A DNA stretch of 64,000 bases from Macrocybe gigantea (taxonomy: Eukaryota; Basidiomycota; Agaricomycetes; Agaricales; Callistosporiaceae). The number at the start of each line of letters is the position of its first letter. The first letter of the stretch is position 1. Shown piece after piece: positions 21,527 through 33,830 of the stretch. The DNA lies in the NCBI GenBank assembly GCA_011319805.1, contig SJRY01000143.1, positions 124,001 to 188,000 on the forward strand. Reading direction: 5' to 3'. The notes beneath the pieces were generated by a model. That model made no database searches, was not told the origin of the DNA, and saw only the letters and a program-made list of their open reading frames with translations. The position numbers and the translations under genes are program-made.

Positions 21527-22862
21527 TTAGGTAAAAGGTAAGGAACAGGAGACCAGAGCAACGTCAACGCCGATGTTAACGAATGTATTTCCTTCAATGT
21601 CGTAAAGCATTGACAAGACAGTCTCGTCCAAAAAAAAGACCCAAAATGTGTGAGAGAGTTCTCTTCGTTCAGCGATTGCCACGATTCTTTGATGAACCCG
21701 GTAACTACTTTAAGACGATGATCGAACGGCCCGGACGGATCTAGAGTCAGGAGTGCCTCCGCGTGAGCGCGCAGAGGACGCCTCAAACAGAGGTCAGCCA
21801 ATCGAGTGGCCGCGGAGGCTGTCGCATGAACGTTTTGACGCCGTGGTGAGCAGATCTCCGTCCACGTGTGAAACCTACAGAGAAACGTTGTCTGGTATTC
21901 CTTTTCACTTCAAGAAAAATTAAGATCTGACACAAGACATGTAAATGAATCCGCCTCTCCGCGCCCGACATTGAAGCAATGACGACACGAATGAGTTAAC
22001 ACAATGAGAAAATGGAAGAACGTTTGGGGAAGGGGTGCAAATGTAAATTAGGTTTTCTGCTCACCTGGCCTCAAGACTCGGGTTTCTAGCTCTAAAGCAT
22101 CTAGATAGTGTAGAAAGAGGACCGGCAATTTCCATTGCTTGCCATTGGCGGGTTTCTTTCCTCTTCGGGCGCTCGTTTTATTAGCGACGAGTATAGTTTG
22201 CGATTGGACGGCAGGAGCCTGAGGCCTGGTCGAATTCTGTGGAATTGATGAAGGAAGACCCACGGCGGACGCGTTACCTATTCAATCCTGAAGAACGATC
22301 GTAGCCACGGTGGAAGCTCTCTACTTCAGGGTAAGGGAAATATAGTTGGTCAGATGATCCAGCAAGGCAGGATTTAGATCATCTGCCGCACAGGTGAGCC
22401 GTCGGTTTCAAGGGCATTTCACCTGCCTTGCAGGGCTAAAATTCATGTCAGAACCCATAGAATCACACTAAACCAGTTTCGAGAGGCGGAAAGCCCCAGC
22501 AATCCTGAGGTCCAGGATCAATGCAAGGCTGAAGGCGGAGCGCCCATCGACAGCTTCGCCGGAGGTGAGATGCATGATAGTGACAATTATCGACAGACTT
22601 TGAGCATTTCGGATTCCTCCGATGGTCTGCAAGTACAGGAAATCGTGAAATGTGGCTGTTTTCTTCCGGTCGTAAGTGTGTATAGGGGAGCGATGTGAGT
22701 ATCGTACATATCCGAATTGAGTCGCCGTGATTGGACCAACTTGACCGGTTTTTTCCCTTTTGACACGTCTTTGGAAGGAGAGCAGATACGTCTATTACGG
22801 AGATAACTTTGAGACCCTGATGTACAAAGAGATCCACCTAGAAGAGAGGAGGGTAATGACAT
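21527..22862 (-). CDS. uncharacterised multi-exon gene (structure provisional)
   Basis: I do not recognise a family. The last part reads well as protein: RLADLCLRRPLRAHAEALL, DHRLKVVTGFIKESW and THFGSFF, then, if one T is added to a run of eight at about 21629, LDETVLSMLYDIEGN and a stop at 21527-21529. An upstream exon (22067-22276) holds a basic stretch RRGKKPANGKQWKLP and LFLHYLDALELE before a gtgagc donor. Further upstream, pieces such as DDLNPALLDHLTNYISL and FLYLQTIGGIRNAQ suggest more exons up to an ATG at 22862. The joins upstream are not phase-clean, so boundaries are approximate. Confidence 0.4.
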
Positions 22863-23514
22863 GGGCTAGGTAAGCTTTGGGTGTCGAGAGCGTCGAGAGG
22901 AAACTGCAGGATCTCCGATTGCGATAAGAGTTTAAGGCTCAGAGAAGAGGTGAGAGGGTGAGGTGCTGCTGGTGGACGACGAAGCTTGCAGGCCGAGTTC
23001 CCAAGGTCGTGAGTAAAGAAAGAGAGCAGACAGAGGTAGAAGTCATGAGTGGTGATAGATAGTCCGCTCGGGTAGGTTGCAGCGAGGAGAACAAAAAGGG
23101 TCCGTAGTTGATAAACACACAAGGTTGTCAGCCCATGTTCGCGAGCTGATAAAATGAGGACCCCAAAAATTTTGAGCATGGTCCTAGTGAGCATATGAGC
23201 TGCCTGATTACCGCGACCTCGAGGCCTGTGCGAACTAGCCCTGATTTTCTGAGGCTCGGGAGGAACCGCCGGATATGAATCTACGAATCTTGGATCGCGG
23301 TGAGGATCAAAAGGGGTCAAACGAGGTGCTTACTTGACGTCTCCGTTGCGACGGTAGGAAAGGTGTTGCGTGAATGCAGCCAATCTGCCGTACGCTTAAC
23401 GAATGATCGAATCCAGTCACGCGTCCATCTGGCCGTCCCATATAAATGTAACCCAAAACACCCTTTCCTCCGTTCCTCAACCAGGGCACTCATTCTCTAC
23501 CGTCTGCAACGCTA
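22863..23514. other. intergenic region before the plus-strand gene at 23515
   Basis: This holds the promoter of the small plus-strand gene at 23515. A minus-strand piece (FVDSYPAVPPEPQ, then HRPRGRGNQAAH) sits after a possible intron near 23290-23335, but I found no start codon in frame, so no gene is called. Confidence 0.35.
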
Positions 23515-24097
23515 ATGTCGTCCAAAATACCGCCTTCGAACCTTGTTTCCCTACCCAGCCTATCCTCTTCGCTCAACCAGCTCCCCCAGGCGACTAGCTT
23601 GCAGAACATTCCTTTGCACCCGACCATGTATGCCCAACGGGCGGCAGAGAGCGAGGCAAAGGTGAGCGTGTGTCCGCAGCGCGTTTTTCGACAGCTCCCA
23701 ACTGACCGACGCGTGACAGCTTCAAAAGGCACTCTCAAAGACCGTCACTGCCATTGCCCAAAATCAGCGCCAGACACCGGTGTACATGATGCCAGTATGT
23801 TCAAGTCGTTTCACCTTTGCACCTGCATTTATTAACACCCTTCCTCTCTTTCAGCCACCTCCGGCGCCTTCCCAGGGGTCCGCGTCGCCACTGATGATGC
23901 GACCTGTGTGTACCACCCAGTCCCTCGCGTTTTCCGATGCATGCTCACCAACTGTTTCCAGAAAAAGTCATGAATCTGTCAAAGACGTTCTCTCTATCCT
24001 CCTCATATACCTTTCCTTCGCCTTTCACTGGGACTTTGTAGTTTCCTTTGGCTACCAGGGTCGGCCAAAGCTTAATGGGTTTCCGCTCGTCGGATAA
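23515..24097 (+). CDS. small hypothetical protein, Ser/Pro-rich with a short helical core
   Basis: Exon 1 (23515-23660) starts MSSKIPPSNLVSLPS and ends ESEAK at a gtgagc donor. Exon 2 gives LQKALSKTVTAIAQNQRQ and VYMMP and ends at a gtatgt donor. Exon 3 starts PPPAPSQGSASP and continues to a stop at 24095-24097. Both introns are phase 0 with a clear acceptor, the second after a polypyrimidine tract. The AAESEAKLQKAL-TVTAIAQNQ part looks like one amphipathic helix. No domain is recognised, and the last 50 residues may belong to a differently spliced or untranslated end. Confidence 0.5.
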
Positions 24098-27000
24098 AAA
24101 GAGTCGCTCCTCGCACATTCGCTTTCGTTGCTTTCGGGTTTCCTCTCTTGCATAGAATCTCCTCGTACATAGACAGATATCCTCCGCATCTCTCCAACGC
24201 TCATCATGCTGCATCTCCTTCCTTTTTTTTTTTGGGTCAAAACATTCAGCCAGATTTTCTCCTCCATTAGGTATCAATGTTGTTCATAGACGATCTCTAT
24301 CATTCATATGCAATGTTCTTTTCAACAGCTTTTCTCGCATTGTTTGAATTCCAAGTGCAAGCAACTGTCATTCTGACGTGCTGCTCATGAATGAACGTTA
24401 ACGGCTTTCTGCACTGCCCGCTACTCCAGGCAGTGACCAACAGGTTTTATGACGCTTTCCGGCTATCACCGCATTCGAAATTGACTTGTTAGCCAAGAAA
24501 AAATTTTATTTCTCCTTTGGACCTGGATCCCATGGCACATAACGTACAGTCCTAACATCATCAAAACCCGGTCTACCCACGAGCGTAAGAAGAAAACGTG
24601 TTTGATGGCCTGGTCAGTTCTTAATCCTTCTAGCCCGACCGCTTTGACGTCTGTTCCAGGTTCATCGCTGTCCTCATTATGCACCACAGGCTATCGCGTA
24701 CTTCCGGCTTTACCTCGGTATCCTTATCACCCTGTTTCCTTGCCGTCGAAATTTTCGGGTTGTTAGAGGACTGACTGACGCGGTCCACTCAACCAGCTTG
24801 AAACTCACTTTTCAAAGCGAAATTGATTCAAAGCTCGAATCACGGTCAAGACGCAGTCCGAATCGCTAGGCATCTGCGTAAATCATCTGCGACATCTTAC
24901 GCGAAATGAATGCTTTCGGTCGAGGTAACGAGGAACGGGCCCTATGATGGGGAGGCCGTCGCATTCGGCACCTATCTCGCGGAAAAATGGCAACATGACA
25001 GAAAAGCACGGCATATTCTCTCTTCAATGTTTCGTACTCGGGGAAGGCTCGTGCAAAGGGATAACCCCTTGCCCAAAATACGCGTTATTATTTCTCCGGA
25101 GGTGCCGAAAATTGCTGCATGCGTTCTTGAGGGTCGCCCATGTCCAACCAATGTGCCACCAATGATCTCCGATTTCGTACCATGGCAAAACGCTTGCCTG
25201 GATGAAAAGCCACCACAAGCCCTTCCTGATTCATGGTTCAAATCCGCCGGCACCCTTTAGCCCAATCATATATTCGCCATCAATGCCGTTGTCAATGGGT
25301 CACGTCATGCCAAATCGTTCATCCAATCATTCAGTATTTTCCCCTTCCTGAATACAAATGGCCATTACGCAGATTAAATTGTTCGTTCTTCCCGCCGATC
25401 AATACAGCATATGGTATTGCCCACGTCGCCTATGCAGATATGCTTGGCCATCCTGCAAATGTATATTTGCGTTTCAGCTGGTCGATATCGCTCGAAGGTT
25501 GTCGTATCGTGGCATAACTCTCGCAAGACTCTTGAGTACATGCCTTGTCCTTCACAAGGGGACCGAATTGTGCGCAGCTCCAAATTCACCTGATCTCTAA
25601 TACCAGTTCAGGCCAACTACGGAGTAAGGATCGCCTTGCTTTGGCATGTATTCCAGCGACAGGGTACAACAGACATTCCTGCGGCAACGTCAAGACCATG
25701 GCGCCTGCCGTTATCTCTCTCAAGTCCACCAAGCCCGTCAAAGGATTACATTGATTGCCTTTTCTTGCCTAGCGCCTACCGTCCTATTCAAACTTTACCG
25801 CCGGCACTACCCATGCTATTCCAGCGGCTCATGTCAGAACCGCTGCCGTAGAGCGGGGTTCTTCCTCTTTCCCAGCAACAAATGACCACTTTAGAACAAA
25901 TTCATGTTCATTGCAGACGTAATCAGCACTTGTGTCCGCGCGATTCTAGGCCCATATAAAAAGAACGTACCCACCCCATCTGCCAAAGCACAATGATCAG
26001 TCGAACCGTACAAGTTGCTGCACATCTTTCTGCCAAAGGCCCCCAGCTGACCTGACTTGGTCAGGTCTGTCTGTTTAAGCCCGCGTCCAAAAGCGGTTTG
26101 GGCTGCCGCGGGCGGTTTCGTCTGCTCTGGTTTCCTTGATCTCAATTAAAATTTCCTTTGGGAATAAAGCTTCCGCGAGTGTTGTTTCCCCCTTTTGACG
26201 CTGCCATCAACAACAATCTTCGTTCAATTGTTTCCCACCTTTCTTTCCCATCGCACGTCAGTCAGGCGGCGACTCGTATCACGTCTTACCTTCACGTTTC
26301 CGAGGAGTCCCCTCGTTTGTGAATCGCTCAGCGTCAGAGGCCGATCTAAATCCCTGCGGTGGGGGTCTATGTTCTTCCGAAAGGCGGCCTTGCTTCTTCG
26401 GGTATGCTTCTAGTGACATTTGCCTCGTAGTGAACACGAACAGGCTTGCTTCAACGTCCTGCACAAAGAGAACGAGTAGACCACGTGAAGAGAAGACACT
26501 TTGCCAGAGCGCCCTGTGAAATGTTTCTTTGGTACCTGGAACGATCGCCTTCTCAATTTCAGTATCAAGTCTCAAGAAACCGATGAAGTGTGTCTTCTGT
26601 CTTTTGAAATTCAGATCGAGGAAATGACCCATAGCCATGTGATACCTGGCTGCAGTTCCTCGAAGAGCTGTGTCCGGCTTTCTAAGTTATCTTCGTTGAA
26701 CTTCTTACCGCTTTGTAGTCCCACTTCCGAAGAGCCCCAAAAAACACGTCGTAATGCCAGATAAACGACTCCATGCCTTCGACGATCGACCCTCGTTCTC
26801 CGTCACCCGTCACCTACAGTCCTTCATGTCGAGTCATCATTGCGAGAAGGAAGACATGATAGTAAGTGAGTAGAGACATTCCTGGCCTTTAGCACGGTCT
26901 CGCTGCTTGCCCCAACCCATCCTGCATCCTCATGGATTTCTGACGTCTGCACGGATGGGTATGACACTCTATGACACCATCGACTTTTGATGATCTCGAA

Positions 27001-28249
27001 AAGACCATGCGACCTCTTTCAGCAGCCGATGCGATCGAAATCTCTCAAATCGTCGCCCTGGCTCCCTTCCCAAGGCATATGGCTCGATCGCTGCTCGTTC
27101 CTTCCAGATACGGACGCGTTGCCGGCCCGAACCGCTTGATGACCAGATGTTTACCGCGATAACTTGGTCGTTGAAGATCGCTGCTTATCGTGCGTGTAGC
27201 GAGTCATTGTTATCGAGTGGGCAAAGAACATAAATTGAAATTACTTCGACCCGATTTTATTATCGGCGAGAGATTAAAACACAGAAGCATGGAAACTTCT
27301 CGCCCTACTTCGGAATGAAATCGCCCATTTCTTCTCACCATGCCATATCGAGTATTTCATTATGAGTGCGATCAAGAGGCCTCCCCAGACCCACGATTGG
27401 GACCTGAAGACATGATCCTTCTGATAATTGTCCGATAGGGTTTCTCCCAAGGGCAGATAACCCTCTCTTTGCTTTCTCCGACGGCCGGCGACCTAACCGC
27501 AAAAGTTGCGCCGTTCAAAGAAGACCCAGCGTGCGGAATAATTTCGTCGAAATATAAGTTTCAGGAGGCAGCCGCGGACAAGAACATCCACGCAATGCCA
27601 TCATAGGAGGAACAGACACAGCGAATGGGCAACATGGGGTATTCATGTGGCGGATACCATGGGATATCTTGGTGGTCCTCGCGGATGTCACAGGGGAAAT
27701 GTATGTCATTTCGTAGATAACGCCGTATCGAAACAATATCCGCGTTGCAAAAATGAGTCGTCCTGTGTATCGAAATTTTGATTGAAGCATCGGCGAAGGC
27801 AAAAAGAAGATAGCTGATCATGAAAAACACGCAGCGGCAAGATGCTCAGTGTTACGTCAGTTTCGTCTTTGCCCTAAACCACGACCTCGAGGCCGACGTA
27901 CATCAATATGAAACACTCCCTGCTGCTCTGAAGCCATTCTGACCGCGTGGATTCCACGTTGTACGGTACAACGATCGCCACACGGAACATTGAGAATGAC
28001 GTCCTCATCATAGCAAATGACGAACGCCGCTGATTGGCGATGGCGTACCCTCCAATCAGCGTTGCTGACACGTTGATCCTAAAGGGCAGTCAATATGATA
28101 ACTCGAAAACCACATCTTGGTGGCCCGAACACACATTAACGACAATTTAACCATTAATATACATACACCTACATATCTCTGCGTACGATAGTCATGATCT
28201 TGATGAAGGTATTGACGAAGGACTTGAAAACCGTGAAAACCGATTCCGC
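24098..28249. other. 4 kb gene-poor stretch
   Basis: Several frames of 70-120 codons exist (24910-25260 plus, 26279-26638 minus), without recognised domains or consistent splicing. On the minus strand, 27515-28071 has hydrophobic pieces (SMFRVAIVVPYN, ECFILMYVGLEVVV, MISYLLFAFADAS) that could be remains of a multi-pass membrane protein, but frames and stops do not allow a model. No transposase or reverse transcriptase motif was seen. Confidence 0.35.
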
Positions 28250-28884
28250 CTAACCCCACGCCGCGGTCGAACTGACCATATGTATCAGTCATGCAGTAAT
28301 TATATTGAGCTTGTTCACGGGAAGAACACGATAAATCCATACCTGTAATTGACAATTAGGTGCCCATCCGTCGCAAAGCACTGCAGGACAAAAAGATAAG
28401 ACGTCTTGTCAAACATAAGGGACGATAACAGTCAGCAAGAAGACCTTGAATAAATTAGAAACGGTATCATCGGGTGCCGGAGAGAACGCCAGATTGATGT
28501 ATGTAAACTGAACAACTTAGCGTCTATCGCAGAAGAATTTGAATGAGAACTCACTAAAGGTTCACCAGCCTGCCAACCTAATTCCTTCCTCAAGAACTGT
28601 ATCACCGCTTGGAACCGGTTGGAGGATGTGATCTTGTAGAAATTCTGTTTCATTACAGGCGCATTTCCAATGGCTTTGAATCGCACAATCACTGTTGATT
28701 TAGGGATGATGAGTGCCGGCAGTTTGAAGACACAACGATACGACAGACCTTTCGATGGGTCGCGTTTTTTATATGTCTCCAACGCTTTCTGACCCTCGCT
28801 GAGTATCTCTGACTGTTCCTGAACGGACCACGACGGTGGTAATGGACGAGTAGCTGGCTCAGGACTTCCCGAGGGTTGTGCCAT
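28250..28884 (-). CDS. ATG12: ubiquitin-like autophagy protein Atg12
   Basis: Four exons encode 150 residues. Exon 1 (28555-28884) starts MAQPSGSPEP, is polar and Pro-rich, and then enters the ubiquitin-like domain: VIVRFKAIGNAPVMKQNFYKI, broken here as VRFKAIGNAPVM and KQNFYKI, then FQAVIQFLRKELGW. Exon 2 adds FTYINLAFSPAPDDT, exon 3 CFATDGHLIVNY, and exon 4, with only 22 coding bases (about 28250-28271), supplies STAAWG and the stop. The terminal Gly after Ala-Trp is the residue conjugated to a Lys of Atg5 through Atg7 and Atg10, giving the E3-like complex for Atg8 lipidation. The final short exon is supported by exact recovery of the family's AWG end. An in-frame Met 12 codons upstream is possible. 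Confidence 0.95.
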
Positions 28885-29559
28885 CGTTCTGTCCGGCAGT
28901 GGACGCACGCTAGCAAGCAATTGAAACTCAGTTCAGGTGTTTCGGCAAACTCCGTTTGTGCCCACGGCATATAGCTTGGTCAATCAGGCTCGAAATCAAA
29001 TCGCGCCTACTATGTACTTCTGGATAGCTTGCAGATTCTTTCGCGCTCAAGAAGGATGGATAGCGAGCTGTGTAGATTACGACCGACGTAAAACAAGGTG
29101 TACGACCACAGCCTTCTCTAGCGTTCAGATGATTATATGAATAAAGTATTTCACTGTAAATGTGACTCCGAAGGCTATCAAGCGTTCCACTTTTATAGAT
29201 GAAATGAGATGATATAAAATCTGGCATGAGACAGAAAGTTAACGCTACAGGCTCGACTCGTTTGAGCCTGGCTTTTGGATTAACGTCGTCACAGGACACC
29301 ATGTCAGGTAGAATGCCCGTCATTTTAATGGCAGATTAACTAACAGAAGAGGAAGGTAATGCGTACGGACTTGAGATAACAGGACGGACGTTAAGAGGGT
29401 TAGAAAGAACTCGATAGTTTCTAAATAGCGAAAGCCGTCGCATAAGGAGTACAATTCACAACCATTCGAAGTAGATATATGGGTTCTGTGGCCGAAATGA
29501 ATTTAAAAGCGCCCGGAAACTACGAGGGGCCCGCCCTTGTTCACTCGGCCACTGTCATT
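28885..29559. other. promoter side of ATG12 and downstream flank of the F-box gene
   Basis: A minus-strand frame of 131 codons (28928-29323) has no recognised domain and may be 5' leader sequence of ATG12. Nothing else is seen. Confidence 0.4.
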
Positions 29560-30694
29560 TTAGTTGAAAAGTAGCTGTCGACAACGATAGGTCCTAGGAA
29601 GGTACGTTTGCGTGATAGGCGTAGCCGTCGTATCCGGGCCGACATTGATGGTGATTGAGCGAACACCAGAGAATCGAGGACTGGACAGCAAGTCATCCAG
29701 TCTGGACCAAGATTCCTGACTTTCTTTGGACGCCTTCCACACCAAGAATTCTATCTTTTCTAGGGCAATGGATGTTATCTGAGATAACATATGATATGTA
29801 ATGAGAGCTGGGTAGTCCCAGACACTGATGCTGATAGACCGAAGGTTAATGTTGTTCTCCAAGTTTATGAGCGGTAGAAATTCTGAAATTAACTAATTAA
29901 CTTCAGCCTGATAAAAGGAATTGATGCTCACCTCCAACCGAGGAGACCAGTATCTTGAGGTGTTCCAAACTCGCTCCCAATTCCCGTATGTACATGGCAG
30001 GCAATCCAGAGTGGCCAGCCGAAAGTCCAAGAGTCAATTTAGAAGGCCGCAGAACATCTTTCTGGCGTATTAACCACCAAGAGATGGGGTTCTTTACGTG
30101 AAGGAGGGCAATGGATGTCAGGTGTGGCGACAGTCTGGGGTCGAATACAGACTCCGGAATGGCCTCATTTTGGTCCTTCCAATCAGCGCGAAGGATTAGG
30201 GAATGTAGAACAGGGAATGATTCCGAAGAAATGAGGTTCACGATGTCTCGGAAAGTCTCGCAGCTGACTGTGGCCTTCAAGTGAAGCACTCCTTGGAATG
30301 GCGCGGAAAACACTTGGGCAATGGAGCTCGCATTTCTCTGTGGCACATCTGGCGGACTCGGTATGTATAGCGAAAGCGATAGCGGGTTGATGTGATCATT
30401 GACGACGGGAATAATGCGTGCAAACGTGTCTGGGTCACCTTTCGCCGTGATGTCGAGGTCTTTGACAAACATTCCGAAGGTATAGTTCCCCTTCAAAAGT
30501 GAGGCAAATTTTTCTAAGTTATCGCCATTGAGACGAATTTTGAAGAAGGCTCGAGATCTGCACTTGTAGGACCATGATTTACAAACGAGAGTGCATTTTA
30601 GGAGCGTCGATTTGTCCTTTTCAGTGTCAAGTTCATCGAGGATGAGCTCCGCAAGCTCGAAGGGGAGGGCGGTGGGTGACGGCATTGACTCCAT
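29560..30694 (-). CDS. F-box protein
   Basis: Two exons are joined by an intron at about 29883-29932 (gtgagc...ttcag); phases agree, joining VSSVGG to EFLPLINL. The N-terminus has an F-box: ALPFELAELILDEL then LLKCTLVCKSWSYKCR. The remainder is a repeat-like C-terminal region with conserved blocks PLSLSLYIPSPPDVPQR, GVLHLKATVSCETFRDIV, FPVLHSLILRADW and ISWWLIRQKD. The same blocks recur in the decayed copy upstream (31260-32600), so the two arose by tandem duplication. The probable role is substrate recognition in an SCF complex. An in-frame frame extends to 30919, but the Met at 30694 (MESMPSPT) sits directly before the F-box. Confidence 0.8.
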
Positions 30695-31259
30695 TGCTGG
30701 ATCCAGGTCGTTCGTTATCAATGTTGCGTAGTTGATCCTCAGTGACAGGCGTCTTGGTGGAGTTGGCCAGCTCGTCCTAACATTGACAAATAGTAGCCTA
30801 CAGATGTCCATAGGCTCCATTGCTCCTAGGTACCCATCGCCCACAATGTGCTCTCGACTCTTGACAGGCGACAGGAAGCTGTTACTTCCTGCGCGTCTGA
30901 TCCGCCAACTATTTCTCACGAGAAAATTGCAATGGCATCAAGCTATTTGTCCTGATCATGACGGTATAGCATGTAGCGTACGTTTTTAGCCGCTCTCTGA
31001 CAGCTGGGGATGTTCAACTATTGGCGTCTTGATTGTTGCTCACAAACATCCAGTTGAGAGCAGCTCCGTTCCGCCGTTCATGAACTTTGCCCCGCTCGAC
31101 CAAGAATGCTCTCCTTCCAGCAAAGCTGGACATATCGCGCTTAACATGTTTGCGCAACGAAATAATGTTTGCTTCCTTCAAGTGGCATGCGTCGATCAGT
31201 AAATTGGCAACTTCCGTCATGCGTTTTTGACGTACTCACTTTGATTAACAGTATGTATA

Positions 31260-32600
31260 CCCCTTCAGTCTGCGATTGATATCGAACGCCCCGCATATTC
31301 GAGTTTTAGGCAGCCGTTCATCAAGCTGAGCCCTGTTTTCTGAGTTGATGGTTACAGTAACTTGACGGATGCTCGAAGACCTGGGACCAGACAGAAGTTC
31401 ACTCACATTCAACCACAAGCCACCGTCGCCGGTGTCTGGAGACTATGCTGTGAACTCTCTCGCCTCAATGACCTTGGAGGACAGTCCTGACAAAAAGTGG
31501 TCCACGACAGCAGCAGGTCCATCCCAGACCTGAACGAAGAGGGATCTGAGATCGCAGTTGTGTTGCAACCTGATTTCGCCAGTGAGCAGTACTAGATTTC
31601 CTTTGTCAGCTTTCCGCTAAACAGGAAAAACGTGAAATTAGCACGCCGCAAGAAGCGACAGGTTTGGGTTGCTGCAAGTCTCTATTCAATTCTTTTACAT
31701 ACGCGTCTAGTATTGCTGATACCCGGGCTAAACATCAACGGCCAAGATACGAGTCCTGTCGCTGCATTTCTGATCGATGAGCCAAGCAAAGCAAGAAAGT
31801 GAAATCTGGGGAAAGGAAACAAATTTAAGGTATGGCGACAGGACCAGTTTGTTGTCGGATTCCGGAAAGATCTCGTCTTCGTAGTACCGGCTGGCGGTTA
31901 GGGTAAGAACCTCGATGTAGGGAAACGACTTAGTACCGATGGGTTCACTGACATCTCGGAATGAGCCGCAGTGAATAATGCCGTGCAGGTCAACCACTTT
32001 TGGAAACAGCGGTGGAAAAAAGTTGATGTCCACCGGCTGATAGCCCCGTTGTGGCCTTTTGGGACATTCCATGTAATTCGAGCGAGCGCGGGTGACTGCC
32101 GTTCAAATGGATAGTAGAAAATATCGTGATCGGCTCGCCGCTGGCCAGGATTTGTTAACGAAAGCGCAGGTCAGGGGCGTTCGTTTATCATTGAGACAGG
32201 AATCAAGGATAGCACCGACGACGCTCTGCTGGAAATAGCAGCCCATCTAGGGCTTGATAGTCAAGGATAGAATTCCTGTCGTCCGGTCCGCTCCTGGGAA
32301 TGTAGAGAGCGCTTGACCGCACAGTGCGAGGATTGGATTCAAAATTGCAACCTATGAACCCGCTCACTTTGACAGAGCCATCTGGAGGAAAGAATGAAGA
32401 AAAAAACCGTTCCACTGGCAAGCCCAATAGTCGTTTTGGTGAAAAATCGTGCTTTGATGAGTTTTCGTAGATGTATGGAGGAAACGTCGCAAGACATCGA
32501 CTATTTATTGACGATAATACTGCAGGGCGGAAGCATTGTCGAAGGACCAATAGATTGAAAGGCATCCGTAAAGGTTTTCCGATCAAAAACTGACAGATTC
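31260..32600 (-). pseudogene. decayed tandem copy of the F-box gene
   Basis: Minus-strand pieces match blocks of the gene at 29560-30694 in the same order: LYIPRSGPDDR (about 32290), then PKVVDLHGIIHCGSFRDV, FPYIEVLTLTASRYY, AWLIDQK (31728-32072), then DLRSLFVQVWDG and WLNVSELLSGPRSSS (31350-31580). A TAG at 31443-31445 interrupts the last block, other pieces lie in different frames, and I find no F-box with a start codon. Part of the damage could be sequence error, as single-base losses are common here, but the premature stop is a substitution-type change. A diverged gene with unusual introns is the alternative. Confidence 0.55.
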
Positions 32601-32819
32601 ATGATAATTGTAGCAAGTTCGAAAAGATTCAGCGGCTTTAATGGGAAGACAAGAGACATTAAACAGGAGAAATTAAAATAAGAGCTGGCCATCAGACCCA
32701 CATTAACAGACCACGTACATAATGTATTTACTGGGAGGCGTCGAAAAAACTACTAAAACGAAAGCAAATACTGGCTGGTGACGAAATGGAGTTCCTGTCC
32801 GTGTACCTGAGCGAACAAG

Positions 32820-33830
32820 TTATTCCACCTCTCCTGCTTTTTCATTGTGATATATAGGCCTGGCAAAGCTCAACGCCATATACAATACAGCGGAATACGT
32901 TAAACATTCAACGATGGCTTCGACGAGACCGACTGCGTCGTAGTTGATGTTGAGCGCAGAGGACGACAGAGATGTGACGATATCGACGCAGAGCTTGAAC
33001 AGAGCGCGGACGACGAGCAAGGGCACGATGTGCGTAAGAATAGCGCGAGATATCTAGATGGTCTAAACTGAGAATCTTTTTAGCTCAGGACTTCCAAATA
33101 CGCACCCGTTCAGATTCCTTCACGCCAGTGGGAATGCTTTTCCAAAGCAGGAAAGAGGAAACTGCGATGTTCAGAGTCATGACAATATAAAGAGCGACGT
33201 AGACATGGTAGAGATTGACGTAGACGGAGAACACGTAGTCAGGATCCGACGCACGCTGAATGCCTGCGGTGCCGACGATGAGGTTGGAGATGGCGACGCA
33301 AGCCATAGCAGCAGCATCACGTTGTCCACCTTGTTCTTCAGCCTGGGCGGAAGGGGGATAGTGTCCTAGATTCTCCACTGTCGTCCTTCCTGCAGCAAGC
33401 GCTTTCCGACGGTTGTCAATGAAATGCAAAAGGCCTGCGGCCATGAGGACGTCCGACAACTGGTCGGCGACGTTGATACCATAGTATGTGCCGTGCAAGC
33501 TGGCACCCGGGCTATCTATGGCCAGATCGATGGGTATCCAGATCGTCTCGAGATGTAGCACGCGATGAGCGTCAGCGTCGCGAGGAAGATCTTCAGATAC
33601 GGCACTCGCTCTGTAGGGAACGGATCGTCGTCGTCCTTCCTGTCTTTTGGCAATGGACGGTTGAGAATGCCAAGCGCGCGATACGCTTGGTAGGCGGTGT
33701 AGGCGACGAGGATGATGTAGACGGAGAACGTCCCCGTATTTACGGGATCCAAATCGAGTTTGTTGGCGGACACGCTGGGCAGGCATGCCGTCAGCACGAA
33801 GAGTGTGGCGAAAGATGAGGAAGTAGACAT
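32820..33830 (-). CDS. fungal multi-pass (7TM-like) membrane protein with one frameshift
   Basis: The start MSTSSSFATLFVL has signal-like hydrophobicity. Helices follow at GTFSVYIILVAYTAYQAYRAL, shown as FSVYIILVAYTAYQ, YLKIFLATLTLIACYI, VADQLSDVLMAAGLLHF, MACVAISNLIVGTAGI, VYVALYIVMTLNIAV, then after an intron (ends near 33051) ISRAILTHIVPLLVVRALF and AIVECLTYSAVLYMALSF, with a stop at 32820-32822. Between LIACYI and ETIWIPIDLA near 33552 the frame changes by one base; adding one C restores a continuous protein. Topology resembles receptor-like 7TM families of Agaricomycetes, but no ligand or partner can be named. Confidence 0.65.
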
